A stretch of DNA of 64,000 nucleotides, taken from positions 62,001-126,000 of the forward strand of contig NZ_AYKH01000001.1 in the NCBI RefSeq assembly GCF_003788635.1. The letters run 5' to 3'. The position numbers were made by a program, and so were the translations under genes. Of this stretch, positions 36,968 through 46,454 are shown piece after piece (the first letter of the stretch is position 1; each line of letters begins with the position of its first letter). The notes under the pieces are model-generated. The model was not told the DNA's origin, ran no database searches, and saw nothing but the letters and a program-made list of their open reading frames with translations. Origin of the DNA: Salinisphaera orenii subsp. orenii MK-B5. GTDB lineage: Bacteria > Pseudomonadota > Gammaproteobacteria > Nevskiales > Salinisphaeraceae.

Positions 36968-38692
36968 ATGGCGATGAACAGGCGCAACGCGTCGTCGCCT
37001 GCCCTCGGCGGTCTGGCGCGGCAGCTGGTCGAGGACGGCCTGATCGAGGCGGAGACCGCGGCGCAGGCGCAGCGCGAGGCCGTCCGCGACGAGGAGTCGT
37101 TCGTCGCCCGCGTGGTGAATCGGGGCCTGCTCAGCGCCGCCGTTCTGGCCAAGGCGGCATGCGAGGAGTTCTCGATGCCGCTGCTGGATCTGCGGGCGAT
37201 CGATCTGGCCCAGGCGCCGGTCCAGAAGGTGTCCGAGTCGCTGATCCGCAAACACGGCGCGCTGCCGATCTTCCAGCGCGGACGCAACCTGTTTCTCGCG
37301 GTGGCCGACCCAACCAATCTGGCCGCCCTCGACGAATTCCAGTTCAACACGGGGCTGAACATCGAGCCCGTACTGGTCGAGCAGGACAAGCTCGCGCGCG
37401 CGATCGACAGCGCGTTCAGCGCGATCGACAGTGCCATGGCCGGCCTCGACGACGTCTCGCTGGACAATCTCGGCGTGGATGAAGGCGAAACCGAGCTGCC
37501 CGACGCGACGCGGGTGGATTCCGACGATGCGCCGGTGGTGCGGTTCGTGAACAAGGTGCTGCTGGACGCAATCCACAAGGGGGCCTCGGACATCCACTTC
37601 GAGCCCTACGAGCAACGCTATCGGGTGCGCATGCGTCAGGACGGCGTGCTGCGCGAGGTCGCAGCGCCGCCGGCCGCGCTCGGGATGCGGCTGTCGGCGC
37701 GCCTCAAGGTAATGGCGCGTCTGGACCTCGCCGAGCGGCGCATCCCCCAGGACGGGCGCATCAAGCTCAATCTGTCCCGCAACCGGGCGATCGACTTCCG
37801 CGTGTCCACCTGCCCCACGCTTCACGGCGAGAAGATCGTGCTGCGTATCCTCGATCCGGCCAGCGCGCAGATGGGCATCGAAGCGCTGGGTTACGACGAT
37901 GCCCAGCGCGCGCTGTTCGAGGAGGCCATCCATCGCCCCTACGGCATGGTCCTGGTCACCGGCCCGACCGGCAGCGGCAAGACGGTGTCGCTCTACACCG
38001 CGCTCAATATCCTCAATACCGCCGACCGCAACATCTCGACGGCCGAGGATCCGGCGGAAATCAATCTCTCGGGCATCAATCAGGTCAACGTCCACCCGAA
38101 GGTCGGGCTGACGTTCGCGACCTGCCTGCGCGCCTTTTTGCGCCAGGATCCGGACGTGATCATGGTCGGCGAGATCCGCGACCTGGAAACCGCCGAGATC
38201 GCAATCAAGGCGGCGCAGACCGGCCACATGGTGTTGTCGACGCTGCACACCAACGACGCACCGCAGACGCTCACGCGCCTGATCAACATGGGCGTGCCGG
38301 CCTATAACATCGCCGCCTCGGTTTCGCTGATCATCGCCCAGCGACTGGCGCGCCGCCTGTGCCCGCACTGCAAGCAGCCCGCCGAGATTCCGGCCGCGGA
38401 GCTCGTGGCGGAGGGCTTTCGCGAGGACGAGATCGACCACCTGAGGATCTTCGAGGCGAATCTCGAGGGCTGCGACAACTGCACCAAGGGCTATTCCGGC
38501 CGTGTCGGCATCTATCAGGTGATGCCGGTGACCGACGCCATCGGACAGATCATCATGGACGGCGGCAATGCGCGCGACATCGAGCGCCAGGCCGAATCCG
38601 ACGGCGTACTGGATCTCCGCCAAGCCGGGCTGCAGAAAGTCCGCACGGGCGTTCTCGGCCTGGCCGAGGTCAATCGCGTCACCGTCGACTGA
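36968..38692 (+). CDS. pilB: Type IV pilus assembly ATPase PilB
   Basis: 574 residues. N-terminal MshEN-type domains (about 1-160) are followed by the secretion ATPase core with Walker A GPTGSGKT (about 332), Asp box and Walker B DVIMVGEIRD (about 396), and His box TLHTNDAP. A tetracysteine zinc site is seen as CPHC (about 464) and CDNC (about 501). PilB powers pilus extension. pilC and pilD normally follow immediately; here the next gene is convergent clpA, so pilB is alone and cut off from the minor pilin genes about 10 kb away. Confidence 0.95.
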   Translation: MAMNRRNASSPALGGLARQLVEDGLIEAETAAQAQREAVRDEESFVARVVNRGLLSAAVLAKAACEEFSMPLLDLRAIDLAQAPVQKVSESLIRKHGALPIFQRGRNLFLAVADPTNLAALDEFQFNTGLNIEPVLVEQDKLARAIDSAFSAIDSAMAGLDDVSLDNLGVDEGETELPDATRVDSDDAPVVRFVNKVLLDAIHKGASDIHFEPYEQRYRVRMRQDGVLREVAAPPAALGMRLSARLKVMARLDLAERRIPQDGRIKLNLSRNRAIDFRVSTCPTLHGEKIVLRILDPASAQMGIEALGYDDAQRALFEEAIHRPYGMVLVTGPTGSGKTVSLYTALNILNTADRNISTAEDPAEINLSGINQVNVHPKVGLTFATCLRAFLRQDPDVIMVGEIRDLETAEIAIKAAQTGHMVLSTLHTNDAPQTLTRLINMGVPAYNIAASVSLIIAQRLARRLCPHCKQPAEIPAAELVAEGFREDEIDHLRIFEANLEGCDNCTKGYSGRVGIYQVMPVTDAIGQIIMDGGNARDIERQAESDGVLDLRQAGLQKVRTGVLGLAEVNRVTVD

Positions 38693-38709
38693 GCGCAAAG
38701 AACGCGTCA

Positions 38710-38738
38710 GGGCGACGCCAACCCCGTCGGCGCCGCCC
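38710..38738. terminator. Inverted repeat between convergent pilB and clpA
   Basis: GGGCGACGCC and GGCGCCGCCC form a 10-bp stem with one mismatch around a 9-base loop. There is no T-run, so any bidirectional terminator function is tentative. Confidence 0.4.
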
Positions 38739-38764
38739 CGAATATGCCGTTCCGCTGGCCGGGG

Positions 38765-41026
38765 TTAGGCCTCGGCCGTCTCCTTCGGCGACACGTCGAG
38801 CTCCAGTTCGTCGTCGTGCACCCGCACGACGACGCGACCGCCGTCGGCGAGCCGACCGAAGAGCAGCTCCTCGGCGAGCGGCTTCTTGATGTGCTCCTGG
38901 ATCACCCGCCCCATCGGACGTGCGCCCATCTTCACGTCGTAGCCGCGCTCGGCGAGCCAGTGGCGGGCTTCCTGCTCGACCACGAGCTCGACGCCGCGGG
39001 CCTCGAGCTGGGCCTCCAGCTGCAGAATGAACTTGTCGACCACCCGCTCGACGACCTCGCCCTGCAGCGGCTGGAACTGGATGATCGAATCCAGCCGGTT
39101 GCGGAACTCGGGCGTGAAGCCGCGTCGGATCGCCTCCAGCCCGTCGCTGCTGTTGTCCGACGGGTTGAAGCCGATACCACGCCGGGCCATGTCCTCGGCC
39201 CCGGCGTTGGTCGTCATCACCAGGATCACGTTGCGGAAGTCCGCCTCGCGTCCGTTGTTGTCGGTCAGCTTGCCGTGGTCCATGACCTGCAGTAGCAGGT
39301 TGAAGATATCCGGATGCGCTTTCTCGATCTCGTCGAGGAGCACCACGGAGTGCGGCTGCTTGGTCACCGCCTCGGTGAGCAGGCCACCCTGGTCGTAGCC
39401 GACATAGCCCGGCGGCGCGCCGATCAGACGGGATACGGTATGCCGCTCCATGTACTCCGACATGTCGAAGCGGATCAGATCGACGCCCAGATGCAGCGAG
39501 AGCTGGCGCGTGACTTCGGTCTTGCCCACGCCGGTCGGGCCGGCGAACAAGAAGGAGCCGATCGGCTTGTCGCGGTTGTCCAGCCCGGAGCGCGACATCT
39601 TGATCGCGCTTGCCAGCGAAGTGACGGCCTCGTCCTGGCCGAAGATCACGAGCTTGAGATCGCGTTCGAGCGTCTTGAGGACATCGCGATCGTCGCGGGA
39701 GACGGTCTTCGACGGAATCCGCGCGATGCGCGAGACCATGTCCTCGATGTCACGCACCTGCACGGTCTTGCGACGCTTGCCGGAGGGCCGCAGACGCAGC
39801 CGCGCGCCAGCCTCGTCGATCACGTCGATGGCCTTGTCGGGCAGATGCCGATCGTTGATGTGACGCGCCGAGAGTTCGGCCGCGGCTTCCAGCGCCGGCT
39901 GCGTGTAGCGCACCTGGTGATGGCTCTCGAAGCGATCCTTGAGGCCGCGCAGAATCTGGACCGTATCCGCGACGGTCGGCTCGGGCACGTCGATCTTCTG
40001 GAAGCGACGGGCCAGCGCGCGGTCCTTTTCGAACACGCCCCGGTATTCCTGGTAGGTGGTCGCGCCCATGCAGCGCAGCTCGCCCGAGGCGAGCTTCGGC
40101 TTGAGCAGGTTGGAGGCGTCCATGACGCCGCCGGAGGCCGCGCCGGCACCGATCACCGTGTGGATCTCGTCGATGAACAGGACCGAGCCTTCCTGCTTGC
40201 CCAGTTCGGCCAGCACCGCCTTCAGCCGCTTCTCGAAATCGCCGCGATACTTGGTGCCGGCGATCAGCGCGCCGAGATCCAGCGCGTAGATCACACTCTT
40301 GCTGAGCACATCCGGCACCTCGCCGTCGACGATCTGACGGGCCAGCCCCTCGGCGATCGCAGTCTTGCCCACACCGGCCTCACCGACCAGCAGCGGATTG
40401 TTCTTGCGCCGCCGGCACAGCGTCTGCACCACCCGCTCGATCTCTTGATCGCGGCCGATCAGCGGATCGACCCGGCCTTCGGCGGCCTTGCGGTTGAGAT
40501 TGGTGGCGTACTGGTCCAGCGCCGACTTCGACTCGCCCGCCTCGTCGCCGGTCTTCTCGGCGCTGTCGGTCGGCTGCTCGCCGGACTCCTCGCCCGACTT
40601 GCTCACGCCGTGGGAGACGAAATTGACCACGTCCAGCCGGGTGACGCCCTGCTCGCCGAGCAGGTACACGGCGTGGGACTCCTGCTCGGAGAAGATCGCG
40701 ATCAGGACGTTGACCGCCGTGACCTCTTTCTTGCCGGACGACTGCACGTGATAGACCGCACGCTGCAGCACGCGCTGGAAGCCCAGCGTCGGCTGCACCT
40801 CATGGTCCTCACCTGCCGGCACGACCGGCACGTGGGTATCGATATAGCTCTTGAGTTCGCGCTCCAGGCGCGCGATGTCGGCGTTGACCGACTCCAGCAC
40901 CTCGATCACCGCCGGATTGTCGAGCAACGACATCAGCAGGTGTTCGACGGTCAGCATCTCGTGGTGCTGCCGCCGGGCCACCATGAAGGCGGCATCGAGT
41001 GCGGTTTGCAGTTCCTGGCTCAGCAT
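38765..41026 (-). CDS. clpA: ATP-dependent Clp protease ATP-binding subunit ClpA
   Basis: 753 residues, near the 758 of E. coli. The N domain (1-145; [29 protein letters not shown]) is followed by an acidic linker, AAA domain 1 (Walker A GEAGVGKT near 217) and AAA domain 2 (Walker A GPTGVGKT near 496). It unfolds substrates, including N-degron proteins delivered by ClpS, and feeds them to ClpP. The start at MLSQELQ matches the family. clpS lies 61 bases upstream in the same operon. clpP is not in the window. Confidence 0.97.
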   Translation of the reverse strand: MLSQELQTALDAAFMVARRQHHEMLTVEHLLMSLLDNPAVIEVLESVNADIARLERELKSYIDTHVPVVPAGEDHEVQPTLGFQRVLQRAVYHVQSSGKKEVTAVNVLIAIFSEQESHAVYLLGEQGVTRLDVVNFVSHGVSKSGEESGEQPTDSAEKTGDEAGESKSALDQYATNLNRKAAEGRVDPLIGRDQEIERVVQTLCRRRKNNPLLVGEAGVGKTAIAEGLARQIVDGEVPDVLSKSVIYALDLGALIAGTKYRGDFEKRLKAVLAELGKQEGSVLFIDEIHTVIGAGAASGGVMDASNLLKPKLASGELRCMGATTYQEYRGVFEKDRALARRFQKIDVPEPTVADTVQILRGLKDRFESHHQVRYTQPALEAAAELSARHINDRHLPDKAIDVIDEAGARLRLRPSGKRRKTVQVRDIEDMVSRIARIPSKTVSRDDRDVLKTLERDLKLVIFGQDEAVTSLASAIKMSRSGLDNRDKPIGSFLFAGPTGVGKTEVTRQLSLHLGVDLIRFDMSEYMERHTVSRLIGAPPGYVGYDQGGLLTEAVTKQPHSVVLLDEIEKAHPDIFNLLLQVMDHGKLTDNNGREADFRNVILVMTTNAGAEDMARRGIGFNPSDNSSDGLEAIRRGFTPEFRNRLDSIIQFQPLQGEVVERVVDKFILQLEAQLEARGVELVVEQEARHWLAERGYDVKMGARPMGRVIQEHIKKPLAEELLFGRLADGGRVVVRVHDDELELDVSPKETAEA

Positions 41027-41087
41027 TTTGCGTCCCCGAACTTGGCGTTCGATTGAGGCCGGATCGTCCACCGCCGATCGGCGGCGA

Positions 41088-41420
41088 TCAGGCTTTTTCC
41101 ATAGTACACAACAGCGGGTGCTGGTGGGCACGCGCATGGTCGTTGACCAGTGCCACCTTGGTCTCGGCGACCTCGGCGGTATAGGTGCCGGCAACGCCCT
41201 TGCCGCGCGTATGCACGGTAAGCATGATCTGTACCGCCTGCTCCCGGCTCAGGCTGAAATAGGTGGTCAGCACCTCGACGACGAACTCCATCGGGGTGTA
41301 GTCGTCGTTGTGCAGCACCACCTTGTACAGCGGCGGCTGCTTGGTCTTGGGCTCGCTGGCCTGGACGGCGGTATCGCCGTCGTCCTCGACCATCGGATTC
41401 GGTTTGTCCTTGTCACTCAT
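41088..41420 (-). CDS. clpS: ClpA adaptor protein ClpS
   Basis: 110 residues. After a variable acidic N-terminus comes the ClpS core: [20 protein letters not shown], the N-end residue-binding region, then [15 protein letters not shown]. It selects proteins with destabilising N-terminal residues for ClpAP. It precedes clpA, the usual pair. Confidence 0.96.
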   Translation of the reverse strand: MSDKDKPNPMVEDDGDTAVQASEPKTKQPPLYKVVLHNDDYTPMEFVVEVLTTYFSLSREQAVQIMLTVHTRGKGVAGTYTAEVAETKVALVNDHARAHQHPLLCTMEKA

Positions 41421-41489
41421 GACGTGCACCTCGGCTCGCGTGCACCGGCACGGCGCCGCGCGGGGTGGCCCCGTTGTCGCTGTACGCAG

Positions 41490-41518
41490 GATATAGGGAT
41501 TTAGGGGCGCCGAATCAA
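41490..41518 (-). promoter_or_regulatory. Promoter of clpS-clpA
   Basis: Minus strand TTGATT (41513-41518), 17-base spacer and TATATC (41490-41495), about 70 bases before clpS. Confidence 0.58.
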
Positions 41519-41600
41519 TCGTTCGAGCACAACCGAAAAGCGTCGAACGGGGCGACCGGGCGGCCGCCGTCGCCATACGCGCGGCGTAGCGGGCGCCGCC

Positions 41601-42614
41601 CTACTCGCCCAGGTTGTGCGCGAGCAGATCGTGGATGCGCCGGGGCACCTGCTGATCGACCGCCATCCGCGCGACGTTGATCGCGCTGGCGAAGGCAACC
41701 GCATCGGCGTCGCCGTGGGATTTGATCACCGTCCCCTGCAGGCCGACCAGGGTGGCGCCGTTGTATTGCCGGGGGTCCACGCGCAGACGAAAGGCCTTGA
41801 GCACCGGCATGGCGAAGAAGGCGGCCGTGCGGGTCAGCGCGTTGCGCGAGAACTCCTCGCGCAGGAACTGGGCGATCAGCTTGCCGAGCCCTTCACTGGT
41901 CTTGAGCGCCACGTTGCCGACGAAACCGTCGCAGACGACGACGTCGACGTCACCGATGTAGATGTCGTCGCCCTCGACGAAGCCGATGTAGTTGAGTTCG
42001 CTGTCCGCGAGCAGCTTGCCGGCCTGCTGGATCTGGAGATTGCCCTTAATCTCCTCCGCCCCGATGTTGAGCAGGCCCACGCGCGGCGACTCGATGCCGT
42101 GCACCGCGTGCGCCAGCACCGCACCCATCACCGCGAACTGGAACAGCTGCTCGGGCGTGCACTCGGCGTTCGCGCCCAGATCCAGCATCAGCGTGCGACC
42201 GCGACGCGACGGGATCGGCGACACGATCGCGGGTCGATCGATGCCGGCCAGTGTCTTGAGCACGAAGCGCGCGGTGGCCATGAGCGCGCCGGTATTGCCC
42301 GCGGACACACAGGCCTCGGCCTCGCCCGCCTGCACGAGGTTGATCGCCACGCGCATGGACGAATCCTTTTTCTGGCGCAGCGAGCGGGCCGGCGACTCGC
42401 ACATGCCCACGACCTCGCCGGCGTGATGCAGACGCAGGCGGTCGTCGAAACGATCGGCCTTGCGGCGCCGCCCGAGTTCCTCGCGCAGGGCGGCTTCGTC
42501 GCCGACGAGCACGAGCGCGAGCTCCGGATGCGCCTCAAGACTGGCCAGCGCGGCATCCACGGCCACAGGAAGGCCACGGTCGCCGCTCATGGCGTCGACG
42601 GCAATACGAATCAT
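41601..42614 (-). CDS. plsX: Phosphate acyltransferase PlsX
   Basis: 337 residues (MIRIAVDAMSGDRG; VSAGNTGALMATA; NIGAEEIKGN). It converts acyl-ACP to acyl-phosphate for phospholipid synthesis. It lies downstream of rpmF as usual, but the fabH-fabD-fabG-acpP genes that commonly follow plsX are absent: the next gene is clpS behind its own promoter. Confidence 0.96.
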   Translation of the reverse strand: MIRIAVDAMSGDRGLPVAVDAALASLEAHPELALVLVGDEAALREELGRRRKADRFDDRLRLHHAGEVVGMCESPARSLRQKKDSSMRVAINLVQAGEAEACVSAGNTGALMATARFVLKTLAGIDRPAIVSPIPSRRGRTLMLDLGANAECTPEQLFQFAVMGAVLAHAVHGIESPRVGLLNIGAEEIKGNLQIQQAGKLLADSELNYIGFVEGDDIYIGDVDVVVCDGFVGNVALKTSEGLGKLIAQFLREEFSRNALTRTAAFFAMPVLKAFRLRVDPRQYNGATLVGLQGTVIKSHGDADAVAFASAINVARMAVDQQVPRRIHDLLAHNLGE

Positions 42615-42673
42615 GACAATGCGGGCGGGTCACGCGACCACTCGGCCGGTGACCCGCCGGAGCGTCGTCGTGG

Positions 42674-42856
42674 CTAGACGTCGTCGCCGAGTTCGACGAC
42701 GCGGCGGCCCCGGTAGAAGCCGTCACGCGTGACGTGGTGACGTCGATGGGTCTCGCCCGTGGTCGCGTCGATCGAAAGCGTCGGCCGCACCATGCGGTCG
42801 TGGGTGCGACGCTTGTCGCGCTTGGAGCGGGATTTGCGGTTCTGCTGAACGGCCAT
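42674..42856 (-). CDS. rpmF: 50S ribosomal protein L32
   Basis: 60 residues starting [17 protein letters not shown], with the [16 protein letters not shown]-terminal segment. It lacks the paired zinc Cys seen in some L32 forms, as in many proteobacteria. It sits between yceD and plsX, the conserved order. Confidence 0.96.
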   Translation of the reverse strand: MAVQQNRKSRSKRDKRRTHDRMVRPTLSIDATTGETHRRHHVTRDGFYRGRRVVELGDDV

Positions 42857-42897
42857 GGCCTTTCGCCTGTATCAGATGGGTGTGTTCGTCGTGTCGT

Positions 42898-43431
42898 CTA
42901 ATCGTCCCGCGTCAGCCGGTCGAGCCCGGCAAACGGGAACTGTCGTTCATCGGCCTCGGGCGCCGGTGCTTCCGGTTCGGCCGCGTGGCGCGAGCAGCAG
43001 TCCGCCCGCTCGCAGCGACCCACGCTCGGCAGCGCGAGCAACAACTCGTCGCTGATCAGCGCGTGCAGGTCGAGCGTGTCGCCCTCGGCCAGCACCGGCT
43101 CATCGGCGCGCGGCACGTTCGCCGCGGCCTCGTCGCTGCCCACGACCACCCCGGCGATCGGAGCGTCCATGGCCTGCGCGTAGTCTCGCAGACAGCGCTG
43201 ACAGATCAACGTCAGCGTCGTCCGAATCGAGCCCTCGACGCGAACGCGCCGCTGGGCGTCCTCGAAGAACCGGAGTTCGGCCTCGACCTCGTCGTCCTCG
43301 CCCGGCCGGCGAGCGCAGACGGCCGCCACGCGCGGCAACCGCCCGAGAGTGATCGCACCACTCACCTCGCGCCGCTGGGTCGCCAGCCGCCGATAGTCGA
43401 CGTGATGTGCCAGCGTGCCCGGCTCGTACAT
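42898..43431 (-). CDS. yceD: YceD/DUF177 family protein (23S rRNA accumulation protein)
   Basis: 177 residues of the DUF177 family; the Cys-containing TLTLICQRCLRDYAQ segment and the C-terminal LPSVGRCERADCCSRH segment are typical. YceD homologues affect 23S rRNA accumulation in bacteria and plants. The first gene of yceD-rpmF-plsX. Its ATG follows a -10 box by only 8 bases and has no Shine-Dalgarno, so the mRNA is probably leaderless or nearly so. Confidence 0.92.
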   Translation of the reverse strand: MYEPGTLAHHVDYRRLATQRREVSGAITLGRLPRVAAVCARRPGEDDEVEAELRFFEDAQRRVRVEGSIRTTLTLICQRCLRDYAQAMDAPIAGVVVGSDEAAANVPRADEPVLAEGDTLDLHALISDELLLALPSVGRCERADCCSRHAAEPEAPAPEADERQFPFAGLDRLTRDD

Positions 43432-43439
43432 GGCGCGCG

Positions 43440-43468
43440 ATGATAGGCCCCGGATCGGGGCAAGTCAA
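43440..43468 (-). promoter_or_regulatory. Promoter of yceD-rpmF-plsX placed directly before the start codon
   Basis: Minus strand TTGACT (43463-43468), 17-base spacer (self-complementary core CCCCGATCCGGGG) and TATCAT (43440-43445). The ATG at 43431 is 8 bases past the -10, leaving room for a leader of about two bases. Confidence 0.72.
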
Positions 43469-43569
43469 AGATTTTCGCCTTTGGCAGGCGCGCCCGGCCG
43501 GACCGCGCGCCCCGAGGGCCGTGATCCATTATCCTTGCCCACCCAGTTCCACCGCAAGCGCTGCATATC

Positions 43570-44160
43570 ATGGCCAAGGACCATCCGCTGCTCATTCTCG
43601 CATCGAGCTCTCCGTGGCGCCGCCAGTTGCTGCGTCAGCTCGGCGTCCGCTTCGAAGCGACCGCCCCCGATGTCGACGAGACCGCGTTGCCGGGTGAACC
43701 GCCGATCGATCTCGCCCGTCGCCTCGCCCGAGCGAAGGCCGAGCGCGTGGCCTCGATGTGGCCGGAGGCGATCGTGATCGGCTCCGATCAGGTCGCCGAC
43801 GTCAACGGCACCATTCTCGGCAAGCCCGGCAGCCGCGAGCGCGCGATCGAACAGCTGCAGCAGCAATCGGGGCAAACCGTGTACTTCCACACCGGTCTTT
43901 GCGTCTGCGCTCCCGGCCTGGACACGCCGCTGCTCACGGTCGAGACGGTGACCACGACCTTCCGCGAGTTGGGCGACGACGAGATTCGGCGCTATGTCGC
44001 CGCAGAGGATGTGACCGCGACCGCGGGCAGCATCAAATCCGAGGGCCTGGGCATCGCACTGGTGGAGTCGATCCAGTCGCGCGACCCGAGCACGCTGGTC
44101 GGCCTGCCGCTCATCGCGCTGCGGCACTTTCTGGCCCGGGTCGGCATCGCCGTCCCCTAG
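43570..44160 (+). CDS. Maf-family nucleotide pyrophosphatase (YceF type)
   Basis: 196 residues. Maf motifs LASSSPWRRQLL, SDQVADVNG and GSIKSEGLGIALVESIQ are present. E. coli YceF removes m7GTP from the nucleotide pool; the LASSSPWRR and GDPSTLVGLP-like RDPSTLVGLPL segments favour that subfamily over dTTP/UTP Maf. It is divergent from yceD, the arrangement found in E. coli. Confidence 0.92.
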   Translation: MAKDHPLLILASSSPWRRQLLRQLGVRFEATAPDVDETALPGEPPIDLARRLARAKAERVASMWPEAIVIGSDQVADVNGTILGKPGSRERAIEQLQQQSGQTVYFHTGLCVCAPGLDTPLLTVETVTTTFRELGDDEIRRYVAAEDVTATAGSIKSEGLGIALVESIQSRDPSTLVGLPLIALRHFLARVGIAVP

Positions 44161-44512
44161 GCCGCCCGACGCCGGCCGACAGCCCGGAACGCATCGAGTA
44201 CGGCGATCCGGCCAGGCGACTGATCGACGGGCCGCAAGCCTGTGCCCTCGGGCCCGGCTGCACGATGCGTCGTCGGAACTCGCGCGAGGTGGTCTTGTGA
44301 TTCGCCCAGCGCGCGGGATCACGCCTGTGCGCCGCGGCTCGCGCCGAGCGCACACGTCTTCGCGCACCCGCCGGCCCGTCGAGTAGTGGACGGGATCGGC
44401 CGCGCGGGCCGGTAGCGATGATCGGGGCTGACGAGGCCTGCCGCCGGCCCTGCCGAACGCGCCGGCCGGGCAGGCGCATTCCACCCAGGTGCGACGCGGC
44501 CGCGATCGGTGG
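44161..44512. other. Gene-free interval between convergent maf and the HAD phosphatase
   Basis: About 350 bases with no supportable gene on either strand. The only structure is a near-perfect GC-rich inverted repeat at 44436-44475 (GCCTGCC-GCCGGCC against GGCCGG-GGCAGGC arms with an 11-base loop), which could act as a transcript end. sppA, often found hereabouts, is absent. Confidence 0.5.
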
Positions 44513-45187
44513 TCAGTCCTGCCGCGCCTTGCCCGCAGCCCGCCGATCGAGCCAGGCCGGCAGCGCCTCGACGCTGTCCAGCACCTCGAGCGCGCCGGCG
44601 CGGGCCAGCCGCTCGGCATCGTGCACGCCCCAGCCGACGCCCACGGAATCGACGCCGGCCGCGCGCGCCATCGACACGTCGTATTCGGTGTCGCCGATCA
44701 TCAGCGCCCGCTCGGGCAGCGTGGCGGTGCGCAGGAGAATATCCTCCAGCATGTCCGGCGCCGGCTTGGGCACGGATTCGTCGGCGCAGCGCGTGGTCTG
44801 GAACAGATGCCGCGTGCCGCTCGACGCCAGCGCGTCGTCGAGGCCCCGCCGGCTCTTGCCGGTGGCCACGGCCAGCGTGAAATCCCGGTCCCGCAGCACG
44901 TCCAGCGTGGCGATCACGCTGGGAAAGAGCACGGCGCGCGAGCGCTGCATGCCGTAGCGGCGCCGATAGTCGTCGAGCCGGGCGCGCACCTTCCGGGTGT
45001 CGAGCTCCGGAAACAGCCGCGCCAGGACATCGTTGAGTCCGAGCCCGATCAGCTCGCGCATTTGCGCCGGCGTGCGCTCGGGCAGCCCGGTGTCCTGTAT
45101 CGCCTGCTGCATCGAGCCCACGATCTCGCCGGCCGAGTCCATCAGCGTGCCGTCCCAGTCGAATACCAGCAGCTCGTAGGACTTCAT
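44513..45187 (-). CDS. HAD-family hydrolase (phosphoglycolate phosphatase-like)
   Basis: 224 residues. HAD motif I is LVFDWDGTLMDS, motif II is VATGKS, and motif IV is MIGDTEYDVSMA, with a helical cap between. Homologues next to rluC are annotated as phosphoglycolate phosphatase or YjjG-like enzymes, but the substrate is not determined by sequence. Its start overlaps the rluC stop by 4 bases (ATGA). Confidence 0.9.
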   Translation of the reverse strand: MKSYELLVFDWDGTLMDSAGEIVGSMQQAIQDTGLPERTPAQMRELIGLGLNDVLARLFPELDTRKVRARLDDYRRRYGMQRSRAVLFPSVIATLDVLRDRDFTLAVATGKSRRGLDDALASSGTRHLFQTTRCADESVPKPAPDMLEDILLRTATLPERALMIGDTEYDVSMARAAGVDSVGVGWGVHDAERLARAGALEVLDSVEALPAWLDRRAAGKARQD

Positions 45188-46107
45188 TCCGCCGAGTCCA
45201 GTCGCTCGAGCACACGATGCAGATCGGCGGGCAGATCGGCCTCGAACGCGAGGCGGCGGCCGTCGTAGTCGATCTGGAGCTCGGCCGCGTGCAGGAACAT
45301 GCGCCGCAGACCGCGCTCGCGCCAGCGCGTGGCCGCGGTGTTCGCCCCGTACTTGTCGTCACCGACCACCGGGTGGCCCTTGTACGCCGCATGCACGCGG
45401 ATTTGGTGGGTGCGACCGGTGCGGATCGCCACCGACATGAGCGTCGCGTCGGTGAAGGCTGTCTTCGGTTCGAACCACGACAGACTGGTCCGACCGCCTT
45501 GGGTGTCCACCTCGACCATGCGTTCACCGCTGCGCTCGTTGTCGCGTGACAGCGGCGCGTCCACCTCCACCGCACCGTGGCGCCAGCGGCCGTCTACAAG
45601 CGCGAGATAGCGTTTGCTCGAGGAGACATCGTTCAGCGCGGCCCGCAGCCCATCCAGCGCGGCGCGTGAACGCGCGACCAGCAGGCAGCCACTGGTCTGG
45701 CGATCGAGCCGATGCACCAGTTCCACGAATTCGCCCGGCCTCAGAGCTCGCAATACTTCGATCAGCCCGAAGCGCAGGCCGGTACCGGCGTGGACCGCGA
45801 GCCCCGGCGGCTTGTTGAACACGAGATAGTCGTCGGTCTCCGCGATCAGCGCGCGCTCGACGCGTTTCAGCAGCGCGTCGGGCGGCCGCCCCGGCCCGGG
45901 CCGGTCGCGCTGGCGAACCGGCGGCAGACGGATCTCGTCGGCTTCGGTCAAGCGGGTGCCGGGCTTCGCGCGGCCGCGGTTGATCCGGACCTCACCGCTT
46001 CGGATGATGCGGTAGACACGCGATTTCGGCACATCGCGGAAGGTTCGCAGCAGAAAATTATCCAGGCGCATGCCGGAATCGTCGCGAGTGACGCGGACAT
46101 AGCGCAC
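45184..46107 (-). CDS. rluC: 23S rRNA pseudouridine synthase RluC
   Basis: 307 residues. An S4 RNA-binding domain (about 10-75; MRLDNFLLRTF, RSGEVRINRG) precedes the RluA-type catalytic domain with HRLDRQTSGCLLVAR, whose Asp is catalytic. In E. coli RluC modifies positions 955, 2504 and 2580 of 23S rRNA. A GTG start is used. It is divergent from rne, the conserved gammaproteobacterial order. Confidence 0.94.
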   Translation of the reverse strand: MRYVRVTRDDSGMRLDNFLLRTFRDVPKSRVYRIIRSGEVRINRGRAKPGTRLTEADEIRLPPVRQRDRPGPGRPPDALLKRVERALIAETDDYLVFNKPPGLAVHAGTGLRFGLIEVLRALRPGEFVELVHRLDRQTSGCLLVARSRAALDGLRAALNDVSSSKRYLALVDGRWRHGAVEVDAPLSRDNERSGERMVEVDTQGGRTSLSWFEPKTAFTDATLMSVAIRTGRTHQIRVHAAYKGHPVVGDDKYGANTAATRWRERGLRRMFLHAAELQIDYDGRRLAFEADLPADLHRVLERLDSAE

Positions 46108-46454
46108 TTGAGCATGCGTCGTTGTCAGATTACACTCCCAAGGTCGAGCCGATATAGCGGCCTGCGCTCTTATTCCTATCCCGAGCGGGCGGCGATCGCC
46201 GACCGACAGTCAATGCCACACGCTGCATCGCGCAAGTCCAGCCTAGCATGGCGTTCTCCGGCAGCGTGTTCATGAATCAATCGTTCGAGTCATTCACTTC
46301 ATGCGCTCCTGCCTCATTGTTGCTGCCTACCGCGTGATCCTCGAGGCCCTGACCGGGCCCGGACATTCGAGCGGGGCAGCCAACGGCGCCCGCGTGTGCG
46401 CGCCGCAAGCCGCAGCGATACCCGGCAGTCGAGCGCCAGCCGGAATTCAATTCA
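46108..46454 (+). promoter_or_regulatory. rne 5' untranslated region with candidate promoter
   Basis: This 347-base interval between divergent rluC and rne holds no gene. TTGAGC (46108-46113) and TACACT (46131-46136) with 17-base spacing could start a leader of about 310 bases. E. coli rne has a 361-base leader through which RNase E controls its own mRNA; the similar size here suggests the same logic, but no specific hairpin was matched. Confidence 0.42.

Noticed and set aside
36350-38698. 782-codon minus-strand open frame covering pilB and the hemerythrin
   Set aside because: Only its last 146 codons (hemerythrin, from GTG 36790) are real; the rest is the shadow of pilB.
39314-41056. 580-codon plus-strand open frame across clpA
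   Set aside because: Antisense shadow of clpA, which has both AAA domains intact.
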